NCBI RefSeq assembly: GCF_029223485.1
Contig: NZ_JARHTP010000006.1
Location: 186,001 to 250,000 of the forward strand
Source: Streptomyces coacervatus
GTDB taxonomy: Bacteria > Actinomycetota > Actinomycetes > Streptomycetales > Streptomycetaceae
Direction: 5' to 3'
Length of the DNA: 64,000 nucleotides
The translations under genes and the position numbers were made by a program. Under the pieces are notes generated by a model. It searched no databases, was not told where the DNA came from, and saw only the letters and a program-made list of their open reading frames with translations. Below are positions 8,365 to 17,011 of this stretch, piece after piece. Position 1 is the stretch's first letter. Each line of letters starts with the position of its first letter.

Positions 8365-9051
8365 CTACCAGCGGCCGAGGTAGTGGAAGGTCCGGTAGTG
8401 GTCGAACGTCGCGTAGACGTGGCCGGTGTGGGTGTTGCGGACGATCCGGTACGTACCACGGCGGCCGGAGCCCGGGGCAGCGCCGCCGGTGTACGCGAGC
8501 ATGTCGTACTCGCGGTAGACGTTGTGCCCGCCGTTGGCGTTGGCTGCCGAGACGCCGAAGGACTGTTCCAGGTGCTGGAGCTGCACACCCCGGTCCTGGA
8601 ACACACCGCCGTACCAGATCCAGTGGGTCTGACGGTTCCAGAAGGACCCGGTGTAGAAGTGGTACCAGCCCGCGTCGCTCCTGCCCGTGCCACCGGGCCA
8701 GCCTCCGGTGAAGTGCTGGTTCTCATGTGTGACGAGCTCGTGCATGCCGTGGAAAGTGTCGACGCCGTGCGTGTTCCAGAAGTCGGCTGCGGTGACGGCC
8801 CCGCGCCAGTCCTGGTCGGAGACGTTGCTCGGCTGTGCCCCGCGCTGCGGCGCCTGGGCCGGGCAGGTCTGGGCCGGGAGGCTGGCGCAGCTGGGGCCCT
8901 CGGCGGCGTGCGCGGTGGCGGACACGCCGACCCCGCCGATGGTGATGCTGAGCAGCATGGCCGGGATCGCGGCCTTGCGGGCGTGTGCCTTCAGCCGGGA
9001 CGACAGCGGGCGCTTGACGCGCGGGGTCTCCGGGACCTCGGTCAAGGACAT
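8365..9051 (-). CDS. secreted guanyl-specific ribonuclease (N1/T1 type) with extra N-terminal domain
   Basis: This 228-residue protein has a long Sec-type signal peptide (basic region to about 26, hydrophobic 28-46, likely cleavage after ATAHA at 49). The C-terminal part (about 145-228) resembles RNase Sa/barnase-type enzymes: GGVFQDRG, YREYDM, GRRGTYRIVRN and FDHYRTF. The expected catalytic residues are present: E181, R198, R202 and H218. Residues 75-144 (rich in Trp, His and Gly, with ENQHFTGGW) are not part of the standard RNase and were not recognised. The barstar-like gene follows. It could kill competitors or scavenge nucleotides. Confidence 0.75.
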   Translation of the reverse strand: MSLTEVPETPRVKRPLSSRLKAHARKAAIPAMLLSITIGGVGVSATAHAAEGPSCASLPAQTCPAQAPQRGAQPSNVSDQDWRGAVTAADFWNTHGVDTFHGMHELVTHENQHFTGGWPGGTGRSDAGWYHFYTGSFWNRQTHWIWYGGVFQDRGVQLQHLEQSFGVSAANANGGHNVYREYDMLAYTGGAAPGSGRRGTYRIVRNTHTGHVYATFDHYRTFHYLGRW

Positions 9052-9135
9052 GGTGGCTCCTTGGGGTGGTGTCGGTTCCGCGGGAGCGGTGTGCTCCGGC
9101 TGACCGCAAGGAGACCGGTCGGGTGTCTCGGTGGT

Positions 9136-9164
9136 CCGGCGGCCACATCACGCGTGGCCGCCGG
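9136..9164 (-). terminator. hairpin terminator after the phosphoesterase gene
   Basis: CCGGCGGCCAC (9136-9146) and GTGGCCGCCGG (9154-9164) form an 11-bp perfect stem with a 7-base loop, 31 bases beyond the stop of the leftward phosphoesterase gene. There is no U tract, which is usual for Streptomyces. Confidence 0.7.
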
Positions 9165-9195
9165 AAATGACGTACGGCTGTTACGAAACCGAGCG

Positions 9196-11952
9196 TCAGC
9201 CGTCGTTCTCCGCCGACGGGAGGTAGGCGCCGGGTACGTCGTTCGGCGCGTAGACCTTCTTGTCACCGGGGTACGGCTTGGTCCAGTTGTGGGTCTGGTA
9301 CCAGGTGTAGCGGTTCATCTGCTCGGCGTTGGCGTAGTCGGGCACGGCGTGCGCGCCGGTCAGGCGCTGGTGCGAGGCCCAGGTCTTCCAGTCCGCGGCC
9401 AGCTGCTGCTGGGCCTGCGGCACCGCGGCGGAGGTCGGCGCGGCGGCCGCCTTGGTGTCCTGGGGCGCCGGGGTGTCCGAGCCGCAGGAGGGCTGGGGGC
9501 TCACGCCGAGGGTCAGCGAGGTCCGGTTGGGTTCGGCCGTGAACGGCGTGCTGTCCGGCTTCAGGCTGAACGCCCCGTACATCGGGGTGGCCGCGCTGTC
9601 CTTCTGGTTCATCGGGTGGATCCCGAGGATCTGCTCGATGGTCCGCATCATCGTGATCTGCGAGTAGTAGTGGCTGTCGACCGTGCCGTGCTTGGCCCAG
9701 GGGCTGATGATCTGGACCGGGGCGCGGTGGCCGTCGATGTGGTCGAGGCCGTTCTGGGAGTCGTCCTCGACGACGAATATCGCCGAGTCCTTCCAGTACT
9801 TGCTGTGCGAGATCTCGTCGACCATCCGGCCGACCGCGAGGTCGTTGTCGGCGACCTCGGCGGAGGCGTTCGCCGGGCCGCCGGTGTGGTCGTTGGAGAA
9901 CCAGAACATGTTCAGGTTCGCCGGACCGTTCTTCTCGAAGTCCTGCTTCCAGATCTGCTCTTTGTAGATGTCCGGGACGGTGAGGTCGAACATCGGGAAG
10001 CCCTGCACCGACACGTTGTTGAGGGACGGGATCGCCGAGCCCACCTGGATGGGGTACGCGGTCTGCGCGCCCGTGGCTTCCATGTTCTTGCTGTCGCAGT
10101 ACAGGTTCTGCCAGCTGGCGTCGGCCGGCTTGCTCTCCAGCGACTGGAACTCGCCGAAGTCCTTGACCGACCTGCCGGCCGCTTGGGCACCGCTCCAGAT
10201 GAAGCCGGACTTCTGGTGGCCGAGGGCGTCGTTCTCGGTGTCGTAGCTGCGCTGGTACTCACCGGCGGAGGACTCGGTGTACTCCGGGTTGTCCGACTGC
10301 ATCAGCCAGTTGTGGCCCTCGGCGGAGTTCGTGCCGACGTCGTAGAAGTTGTCGTAGAGCCCGAACTGCTCGGCCAGGGCGTGCTGGTTGGGCGTCACGT
10401 TCTCGCCGAACGTGGTGACCGAGGAGTCGCCGTCGCCCTGCGGCAGATCGCCGAAGACCTGGTCGTAGGTCCGGTTCTCCTTGACGAGCAGGAAGACGTG
10501 CTTGATCGTCGAGGGGTCGCCGAGCCGCAGCGGGACCGGCAGCGCCTTCGCGGAGGTCTTGCGGCCCGCCGTCGTGACCGAGCCGGGCGTCCAGCCGTTC
10601 TGCTTGAAGACCTTGGCCGTCTGGGACCTGATGACGCTGTCGTCCGGCAGCGTGAACTGCGTCAGGCTCGACGTGGTGTCGTGGGTGTTGTGGCCGGCGG
10701 CGGTGGTGGGGCGGCGGGCGTCTATGCCACGGGTGTTGGAGACGACCACGTCGTCGCCGACGGTGGCGATGCCCGAGGGGAAGTAGTCCGTCGGCAGCAG
10801 GCCTACGTAACTGGCGGGCTCCTGCGGGGACTTGTACCGGTAGACGGCGACCGCGTTGGCGCGGCCGAGCGTCACCAGCAGACGGCCGTCGTCGGTGAGC
10901 GTCACGTCGTTGGGCTCGTAGCCGACCTTCGCCTCCGGCCACGGCTGGGTGGCGATGGTCTGTACGACCTTGCCGCGCGCGGTGTTGATGACCGAGACGC
11001 TGTTGTCGGCGGTGTTGGTGACGAACACCGCGCCCTTGCTCGCGTACACCGCGGTCGGGTGCAGTCCTACGTCGATGCTGCCGACGGCGGCGGACGGGTC
11101 GGCCGTGTCGATGACACTCACAGTGCCGGTGGTGGTCGCGCCGGTGTCGGCGTTGGCCGGGACCTGGGTGCCGTAGGAGTTGATGGTGGTGTCGCCGTCC
11201 TTGGCCGGGCGGCCGCCCTCGTTGCTGACGTAGAGCTTTCCGCCGACCAGGGCGATACCGCGGGGGGCGTTGCCGACTGCCCAGCTCTGCTTGACGGTTC
11301 CGGTCGCCGCGTCGATGGCGACGACCCGGTTCTGACCGTTGACCGCGGAGTACACGGTGGATCCGTCGGCGGAGAACACCGCAGCACCCACGAGCGCGTG
11401 CTTGGTGCCGTCGGCCGGGATCGGGACGGCCACGGGGTTGGCGAGGGTGCCGTCGGAGTTGACGGTGAACTTGGTGTAGCCGTCGGTCTGGCCCAGCCAC
11501 AGCTGCGTACCGTCGGGCGAGTACGTCGGGCCCTCCTGGCCGACGGAGCCGCTCTTGATGCGCAGGTCGTCCGCCGCGTTGGTGCCGACCTTCTGCTTGA
11601 CCTGACCGGTCGAGAGGTCCATGACGATCAGCGAGGCATCGCCGTCGGCGACCGAGGCCGCGAGGTGGCTGCCGTCCGGGCTGACCGTGGACGACATGAT
11701 CTTGCCGTCGTTGATGACGGTGCGGTCGCCGTAGGGCTTGATGTACTGGTCGCTGGATATGACCTGGCCGTTTGCGGTCTCCTGGGCGACCTGCTGGGTG
11801 CCGAACTGCCACGTCGAGGCGACCGCGGTGCCCGTGACGCCGAGGGCGACCGCGATGCCGGCCGAGACCAGCATGGCGCGGCGGCCGACGCGTCTGCCGA
11901 AGAGGTTGATCTGCTCCTTCTCGTTAACCCGGCGCTGCCGTGTTACCTGCAT
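9196..11952 (-). CDS. YncE-like beta-propeller/alkaline phosphatase-family phosphoesterase
   Basis: This 918-residue protein has an N-terminal membrane anchor or signal (about 26-47), then YVTN/YncE-type propeller repeats to about 470 (VSPDGSHLA, GDDVVVSNTRG and similar), then a phosphoesterase domain opening with HVFLLVKENRTYDQVFGD and containing YDVGTNSAEGHNWLM and a late DHIDGHRAPVQIISPW. Enzymes of this group cleave phosphate esters or phospholipids outside the cell; the substrate here is unknown. It is the third gene of an operon behind an ABC exporter, 4 bases after the permease stop, which suggests that the exporter serves the same envelope process. Confidence 0.82.
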   Translation of the reverse strand: MQVTRQRRVNEKEQINLFGRRVGRRAMLVSAGIAVALGVTGTAVASTWQFGTQQVAQETANGQVISSDQYIKPYGDRTVINDGKIMSSTVSPDGSHLAASVADGDASLIVMDLSTGQVKQKVGTNAADDLRIKSGSVGQEGPTYSPDGTQLWLGQTDGYTKFTVNSDGTLANPVAVPIPADGTKHALVGAAVFSADGSTVYSAVNGQNRVVAIDAATGTVKQSWAVGNAPRGIALVGGKLYVSNEGGRPAKDGDTTINSYGTQVPANADTGATTTGTVSVIDTADPSAAVGSIDVGLHPTAVYASKGAVFVTNTADNSVSVINTARGKVVQTIATQPWPEAKVGYEPNDVTLTDDGRLLVTLGRANAVAVYRYKSPQEPASYVGLLPTDYFPSGIATVGDDVVVSNTRGIDARRPTTAAGHNTHDTTSSLTQFTLPDDSVIRSQTAKVFKQNGWTPGSVTTAGRKTSAKALPVPLRLGDPSTIKHVFLLVKENRTYDQVFGDLPQGDGDSSVTTFGENVTPNQHALAEQFGLYDNFYDVGTNSAEGHNWLMQSDNPEYTESSAGEYQRSYDTENDALGHQKSGFIWSGAQAAGRSVKDFGEFQSLESKPADASWQNLYCDSKNMEATGAQTAYPIQVGSAIPSLNNVSVQGFPMFDLTVPDIYKEQIWKQDFEKNGPANLNMFWFSNDHTGGPANASAEVADNDLAVGRMVDEISHSKYWKDSAIFVVEDDSQNGLDHIDGHRAPVQIISPWAKHGTVDSHYYSQITMMRTIEQILGIHPMNQKDSAATPMYGAFSLKPDSTPFTAEPNRTSLTLGVSPQPSCGSDTPAPQDTKAAAAPTSAAVPQAQQQLAADWKTWASHQRLTGAHAVPDYANAEQMNRYTWYQTHNWTKPYPGDKKVYAPNDVPGAYLPSAENDG

Positions 11953-11956
11953 GGAG

Positions 11957-13327
11957 TTATCCCTTCGAGGTGGTGTCGAGCAGCTCGACGTTGCCGTCGA
12001 ACTGCCACAGCGGGTTCGGCGCGTCTCCGGTCGAAGTCCGCACCAGGAAGTAGCCGTTGACTTCCTTCGGCCCGTCGCCGTCGGCGACGAACCGCCCGTC
12101 CGATCCGATGTCCAGCTGGTAGACGGCCGTCCCTGCCACCGCGACGCCGGGGAGATGCCAGGTGACGACGCACCGCCAGTCGTTGCCCGCGCCCTCTTGT
12201 GCGCCCTGGCCGTCGCTCTTGGTGCACGCCGCCGTGGCCCGCAGCTGTGCCTCGGTGACGGCGGGGCGGTGCAGCTGCCGGGTCTGCAACCGGTAGAGGT
12301 GGGCGAAGGCGGTGGCCACCGACCGCTGGACCTTGTCCTGATTGATGCCGGAGCCCGTCGATGGGGTCGCGACGGCGACCGCCGCGACGGCGAGCACGGT
12401 CAGTCCGGCCAAGGGCAGCAGACCGATGGTGATCGCTCGGCGCCCGGAACCGTCGTAGGCGAGGTTGGTGAAGTCCCGCCGTACGAACAGCAGATAGGCC
12501 AGCGCGGTCGCGAGTACGGCCCACACCAGGCTGACCGCGATGCCGATCAGGAGCGGGCCGAGCTGGGCCGGGCTGGTGAACAGGCCGTTCCAGGAGATGA
12601 AGGCGTAGCCGGGCAGGGCGAGGCGTACGGCGACCGGCAGCGGCAGCATCTGGGCGACCTGCATGCCGAGCGCGACGAGCGGCGGCAGCAGCAGCCCCAT
12701 CGGGGACCGGCCCAGCGCGACCGACCCGAGGAGCCCGATCGCGGCGAGGGCGAGGGTCGGGGCGAGGGCCGCGACCCAGGCGAGGAGGACCCGGACGGCG
12801 GCATCCCCCGGAGCAAGTAGATGGCCGTCGAGGCCGACCAGCGGCTGGTTGCCGACCGCCACGAGCCCGCCGACCGCGCTGGAACAGGCCAGCCCTGCGA
12901 CCAGCAGCAGGATGACGGTGAGGCTGGCCAGCGACTTCGCCACGAAGATCCGCCGGGGCGACCGGACCGCCACCAGCAGATGGCGCCAGGTGCCGAGCCG
13001 GTCCTCGGCGGCGAACACATCACCGGCGACGAGCGAAGTCAGCAGCGGGAGCGCCCAGGTGCCCGCGAACCCGAGCATCACCAGCGGTCCGGCCCACGCC
13101 GTGGCGTGCATCCAGCGCCCGAAGAGAGTGTCGCTGGGCAGCGTGCTCTGCCGGCTCACTCCGGCGACGAAGAGCGCGGGCGCGATCCAGCAGGCGAGGA
13201 CGAGCAGGCGGATCCGCCACTGCGAGACGAGCTTGACCAGCTCGAAGCGGTAGCTGCGGGAAACGGGCACCCGGCCGGATCTGGCAACGCTGTCGTCGGT
13301 GACGCCATCGGCGACGGTCGTGGTCAT
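11957..13327 (-). CDS. ABC-2 type permease with C-terminal soluble extension
   Basis: This 456-residue membrane protein has about six hydrophobic helices in residues 30-320 of the ABC-2 exporter type. The cytoplasmic loop AAEDRLGTWRHLLVAVRSPRRIFVAK is the kind that contacts the ATPase. After a last helix near 300-322, about 130 residues form a soluble C-terminal part (two cysteines, ending in ELLDTTSKG) probably facing outward. It overlaps the ATPase gene by 4 bases. The extension resembles no family I know. Exported substrate unknown. Confidence 0.78.
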   Translation of the reverse strand: MTTTVADGVTDDSVARSGRVPVSRSYRFELVKLVSQWRIRLLVLACWIAPALFVAGVSRQSTLPSDTLFGRWMHATAWAGPLVMLGFAGTWALPLLTSLVAGDVFAAEDRLGTWRHLLVAVRSPRRIFVAKSLASLTVILLLVAGLACSSAVGGLVAVGNQPLVGLDGHLLAPGDAAVRVLLAWVAALAPTLALAAIGLLGSVALGRSPMGLLLPPLVALGMQVAQMLPLPVAVRLALPGYAFISWNGLFTSPAQLGPLLIGIAVSLVWAVLATALAYLLFVRRDFTNLAYDGSGRRAITIGLLPLAGLTVLAVAAVAVATPSTGSGINQDKVQRSVATAFAHLYRLQTRQLHRPAVTEAQLRATAACTKSDGQGAQEGAGNDWRCVVTWHLPGVAVAGTAVYQLDIGSDGRFVADGDGPKEVNGYFLVRTSTGDAPNPLWQFDGNVELLDTTSKG

Positions 13328-14268
13328 CGGTCGGCCCCCTGGCTCGGCTCGGTGAGGGCGAGGAACGCGGCCTCCAACGGCGAGACCACAGGCGCGAGTT
13401 CGCGCACCGCGACACCCGACTTCACGAGCCCGGCCACCAGTTCGTCGAGGGCGGGCACCAGCGCGCGCACGACGAGCAGTTCGGGGTCCTGCCGTATCGG
13501 CGTGTCGTCGACGACCCGTATCCCGGCCATGCCGTCGGCCAGCCGCCGCGCGGCCCCCGGGTCGGAAGTCCGCACCCGGTAGTCGAGTTCACGATTCTCG
13601 GCGGCGAGCTTGCCGATCGGCCCGGAGAAGACGACCCGTCCGGTGGCAAGGATGGTGACCTCGGAGCACATCGCCTCCAGGTCGTCCATACGGTGACTGG
13701 AGACGACGACACTCGCGCCGTCCGCGGCGAGCCGGTTCAGGACACCGTGGACATGTCGTTTACCGGCCGGATCAAGGCCGTTGGAGGGCTCGTCGAGCAC
13801 CAGCAGCCGGGGCTTGGTGAGCAGGGCGGCGGCGAGGCCGAGCCGCTGACGCATGCCGAGGGAGAAGCCGCGGGCCTTGTCGTCGGCGACGGCGGTGAGC
13901 CCGACCTGGTCGAGCGCTTCGTCGATCGCCGCGGTGTACGCGCCGAGCCCGCGGAGCCGGGCCAGGGCGGCGAGGTTCTGCCGCGCGGTGAGCGAGGGAT
14001 AGAGGCCGGGCCCGTCGACAAAACCGGCGACACCCTCCGGGGCGTCGAACGCCCGCCCCACCGGCGCACCCAGGATCTCCAGCCGCCCGCTGTCGGCGAC
14101 GGCCAGGCCCAGCAGCAGTCCGAGCAGCGTCGTCTTGCCGGCGCCGTTCGGCCCGACCAGGCCATGTATCTGACCCTGCGTCACATCCAGGTCGACACCG
14201 TCGAGCGCGACGACATCGCCGAAACACTTGGTGATCCCTCTGGCGCGGACTGCGTGGAGTGTGTCCAT
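13324..14268 (-). CDS. ABC exporter ATP-binding protein
   Basis: This 314-residue ATPase has Walker A GPNGAGKTT (residues 36-44), signature SLGMRQRLGLA, Walker B LLVLDEPSNGLDP and switch SSHRMDDLE. It is of the drug/antibiotic exporter type and powers the downstream permease. ATG 14268 is preceded by a G6 ribosome site, so a longer upstream reading is unlikely. It is the first gene of the leftward ATPase-permease-phosphoesterase operon. Confidence 0.88.
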   Translation of the reverse strand: MDTLHAVRARGITKCFGDVVALDGVDLDVTQGQIHGLVGPNGAGKTTLLGLLLGLAVADSGRLEILGAPVGRAFDAPEGVAGFVDGPGLYPSLTARQNLAALARLRGLGAYTAAIDEALDQVGLTAVADDKARGFSLGMRQRLGLAAALLTKPRLLVLDEPSNGLDPAGKRHVHGVLNRLAADGASVVVSSHRMDDLEAMCSEVTILATGRVVFSGPIGKLAAENRELDYRVRTSDPGAARRLADGMAGIRVVDDTPIRQDPELLVVRALVPALDELVAGLVKSGVAVRELAPVVSPLEAAFLALTEPSQGADR

Positions 14269-14386
14269 GAGCCCCCCTCTTCCCAAATCCCACCGGACCC
14301 TAGGGACGGCACACACCCCATACACAGACGCCTGACTGAACTCTCATGGAACGGATCGTCAAGGCATAGATAAATCCTGTACATGC

Positions 14387-14423
14387 CAACTTCAGGCCGG
14401 ACTCGGCAACTTCAGGCCGGACT
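14387..14423. repeat. tandem 20-bp direct repeat upstream of the ABC operon
   Basis: CAACTTCAGGCCGGACT occurs at 14387-14403 and again at 14407-14423, a 20-base period (about two helical turns). It lies 120-155 bases upstream of the ABC ATPase start in the only promoter-sized gap of that operon. Such spacing suits two repressor or activator sites, but no known regulator motif was recognised. The rest of 14269-14517 shows no gene. Confidence 0.5.
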
Positions 14424-14469
14424 TGGGCAGACCGGACGTGCGCCGCCCGGAATCTCCCGGTACGCGGCC

Positions 14470-14519
14470 AGGGCCTGTCCTGCGGATCAGCCGGATCGGC
14501 TCGGCGTCGGACAGGCCCT
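14470..14519 (-). terminator. long inverted repeat at the end of the DMT transporter gene
   Basis: AGGGCCTGTCC (14470-14480) and GGACAGGCCCT (14509-14519) are perfect 11-bp inverted copies around a 28-base loop that itself contains CCGGATCGG. The right arm includes the stop codon of the leftward DMT gene, so transcription probably ends here. Confidence 0.6.
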
Positions 14520-15363
14520 AACCGGCGTGCAGCATCAGCCCGATGCCCGCCACCAGCAGCCCGGCCGCCACGATCCGCGGCGCCCCGAACCGCTCCTTGA
14601 AGACCACGGCCCCGATCGCCGCGCCCACGATGATCGACGACTCGCGCAGAGCAGCGATCGGAGCGAGCTCGGCCTTGGTCTGGGCCCACAGGACGAGCCC
14701 GTACGCGGCGACGGACAGAGCCGCGCCCAGCAGACCGAGGCCCGCGAACGGCCGTAGGACGGTGAACAGTTGACCGCGCCAGCGGGTGGCGGCATACGCC
14801 GGGATCGCGATCCCCTCCACCGCCATCAGCCAGGCGATGTACCCGAGGGACGACCCGGACGCCCGCACGCCCAGACCGTCCACCAGCGTGTACGAGGCGA
14901 TGGTCAGGCCGGTCGCAAGAGCGGCGCCGATCGCGGCCCAGTTGGGCCGACGGCCGCGCAGCCCCCACAGGGCGACGCCGGTCAGGCCCGCGCAGGACAG
15001 GGCGATACCGGCGGCGGCCCAACCGTTCGGCACCTCGTGCGCGAAGAGAGCGGCGAGGAGGGTGACGACCAGGGGCGCGGTGCCGCGCGCGATCGGGTAC
15101 GCCTGCCCGAAGTCACCGAGCCGGAACGACCGCATGAGCAGCACGAAGTACGCGATGTGAATGAGGGCGGAGCCGACGAGATACGGCCACGCGGCGGCCT
15201 TCGGAAAGGCCACGAACGGCACCATCACCAGCCCGATGAGCATGCCCCCGCCCGCGATGAGGGTGAACCCGACCAGCTTGTCGGTGATCTGGTGGGCAAT
15301 CGCGTTCCAGCAGGCGTGCGTGACGGCGGCGAGGAGGACGGCCGCGGCGACCAGCGGGGTCAC
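14518..15363 (-). CDS. EamA/DMT family transporter
   Basis: This 281-residue inner membrane protein has about ten hydrophobic helices in two similar halves, the EamA layout. The second half carries LRESSIIVGAAIGAVVFKERF and the first has LARGTAPLV-like features (PIARGTAPLVVTL), both usual for metabolite exporters of the drug/metabolite superfamily. The GTG start overlaps the stop of the YbaK gene (GTGA), so the two are coupled. Substrate unknown. Confidence 0.82.
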   Translation of the reverse strand: MTPLVAAAVLLAAVTHACWNAIAHQITDKLVGFTLIAGGGMLIGLVMVPFVAFPKAAAWPYLVGSALIHIAYFVLLMRSFRLGDFGQAYPIARGTAPLVVTLLAALFAHEVPNGWAAAGIALSCAGLTGVALWGLRGRRPNWAAIGAALATGLTIASYTLVDGLGVRASGSSLGYIAWLMAVEGIAIPAYAATRWRGQLFTVLRPFAGLGLLGAALSVAAYGLVLWAQTKAELAPIAALRESSIIVGAAIGAVVFKERFGAPRIVAAGLLVAGIGLMLHAG

Positions 15364-15869
15364 GAGGCGGACTCGCGCACATCCACCAGCGTGGCACCCG
15401 CGTGGGCGACAAGGTCCTTGGGCTCCATGGGGAACACGGCGTGCGGATTCCCGGCGGCGGCCCACACGAGATCGTGCTCCAGCAGCGAACGGTCGGCCAG
15501 CACCCGGGTCTTCGTACGGTGCCCGAAGGGCGGTACGCCGCCGATGGCGTACCCGGTCGTCTCCCGTACGACGTCCGCCTTGGCCCGAGTCACCTTCTCG
15601 GCCCCGAGTTCCTCCCGCACCCGCTCGACATCCACCCGCGACGCCCCGTCCATCAACACCAGCACCGGGACACCGTCCGCCGCGAAGATCAGCGACTTGC
15701 AGATCTGGCCGAGCTCACACCCGATAGCCTCCGCCGCCTCGACGGCGGTGCGGGTCGCGTCCGGGAAGCGGCGGATACGGGCGTGCAGGTCGTCGAGACC
15801 CATCTCGCGCAGGGCAACGGCGAAACGGGGGCTGGCTCCGGAGCTGTCGGTGGCATCGGCGGTAGTCAT
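15360..15869 (-). CDS. YbaK/EbsC family aminoacyl-tRNA deacylase
   Basis: This 169-residue cytoplasmic protein belongs to the editing-domain family that hydrolyses mischarged tRNA (usually Cys-tRNAPro or Ala-tRNAPro). Visible features are GQICKSLIF with the conserved lysine, the GGVPPFGH loop and the C-terminal WAAAGNPHAVFPMEPKDL. The ATG at 15869 gives normal family length. It is followed by, and coupled to, the DMT transporter. Which tRNA it edits cannot be told. Confidence 0.85.
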   Translation of the reverse strand: MTTADATDSSGASPRFAVALREMGLDDLHARIRRFPDATRTAVEAAEAIGCELGQICKSLIFAADGVPVLVLMDGASRVDVERVREELGAEKVTRAKADVVRETTGYAIGGVPPFGHRTKTRVLADRSLLEHDLVWAAAGNPHAVFPMEPKDLVAHAGATLVDVRESAS

Positions 15870-15956
15870 GCACCGCACGCTAGCGGCGCGTGTACCGGGC
15901 ACGCGACCGAGTTGTGCAGCCCCGGCGCACCCGCTCACTGCCGCACGGGCAACGCC

Positions 15957-16070
15957 CTAAAGGGGCGCGGGGCTGTATCGATATGCGGCTCCGCCGCGTG
16001 GGCGCGACCAGCCACGACGGCGCCGCAGACGGCCAACGACACATCGCGCCCCGCGGCGGAGCCGCAATTC
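15957..16070. repeat. dispersed repeat copy 1 with long inverted arms
   Basis: This ~110-base element between the divergent YbaK and methyltransferase genes begins TAAAGGGGCGCGGGGCTG, contains GCGCGACCAGCCACGACGG, and has perfect 15-bp inverted arms at 15984-15998 and 16052-16066 (TGCGGCTCCGCCGCG and its complement). The same elements recur near 57826-57921 (inverted) and, for the first part only, at 29013-29050. I see no coding potential in it. The remainder of 15870-16198 shows nothing else I can name. Confidence 0.7.
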
Positions 16071-16198
16071 GGCAAAGCCAGCGGGGCGTATACGCAGTAC
16101 ACGCCCGAGTTGACCCGCGCCCCGGCGCGCCCTCCCGCTGCGCCGCCCTGCGCCGCGATCATGGTGACCGTACCGCCGGACGGCCCAAAGGACAGACC

Positions 16199-17011
16199 AT
16201 GTCCCGCTACCTGTTCGACAACTCCGCCCCCCAGGCCTCCGGCCGCTTCTCCGCCCTGGAGACCTGCTACGACCCCGTCTCCCGCCGCCAGCTGGAGCTG
16301 ACCGGCCTGGCGCCGGGCTGGAGATGCCTCGAAGTCGGCGGAGGCGGCGGCTCGCTGGGCGACTGGCTCGGCGAGCGGGTCGGCCCGGACGGCGAGGTCA
16401 CGATCACCGACATCGACCCCCGCTGGGCCGAGCACGGACCTCAACGCCCGCCGCACGTACGTCTGTTGCGCCACGACATCGTGACCGACCCGCTCCCCCA
16501 CGACACGTACGACCTGATCCACGCCCGCCTGGTCCTCCTCCACCTCCCCGAACGGCTTCGCGTGCTGGACCGGCTGGTGACCGCCCTGCGCCCCGGCGGC
16601 CGACTGCTGCTGGAGGAGTTCGACTGCGGCTGGACGCCGGTGCTCGCGGCCCCCGACGAGGCATCGGCCGCACTCTTCGAACGCGTCGAGGCCGCGCTGC
16701 ACTCACAGGTGGAGAAGGCGGGGGCCGACCCGCTGTGGGGCCGCCGGGTGCTGGGCGCCATGGCGGGCGCCGGGCTCACGGACCTCACGGCGACGACATA
16801 TGCCGAGTCCTGGCCGGGCGGGGGCCCGGGCATCGCCCTGCACGGCGTCAACATCAAACAGACCGCGGACCGCCTGCGCGCGGACGGCATCACGGACCCC
16901 GAACTGACTGCATTCCAGGCCCTGTTGCAGGACCCGACCTTCGTCGTCAACTCCTACCCCCTGATCAGCGCCCACGGCCGCCGCCCGCACCCGGAGGCGA
17001 CGCCCCGATGA
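16199..17011 (+). CDS. class I SAM-dependent methyltransferase
   Basis: This 270-residue cytoplasmic enzyme has motif I CLEVGGGGGSLGDWL, an acidic motif II region (VTITDIDPRW), and the post-motif LPERLRVLDRLVTALRPGGRLLLEEFD. It begins MSRYLFDNSAPQASGRF, typical of Streptomyces small-molecule methyltransferases. It overlaps the salicylate synthase gene by 4 bases (ATGA), which suggests an aromatic acid or a derived product as acceptor, but the substrate is not shown. Confidence 0.8.
   Translation: MSRYLFDNSAPQASGRFSALETCYDPVSRRQLELTGLAPGWRCLEVGGGGGSLGDWLGERVGPDGEVTITDIDPRWAEHGPQRPPHVRLLRHDIVTDPLPHDTYDLIHARLVLLHLPERLRVLDRLVTALRPGGRLLLEEFDCGWTPVLAAPDEASAALFERVEAALHSQVEKAGADPLWGRRVLGAMAGAGLTDLTATTYAESWPGGGPGIALHGVNIKQTADRLRADGITDPELTAFQALLQDPTFVVNSYPLISAHGRRPHPEATPR

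Noticed and set aside
8131..12060. A 1309-codon rightward open frame
   Set aside because: It runs antisense to the barstar, RNase and phosphoesterase genes, has a low-complexity Gly/Val/Arg composition and reflects high GC third-position bias only.
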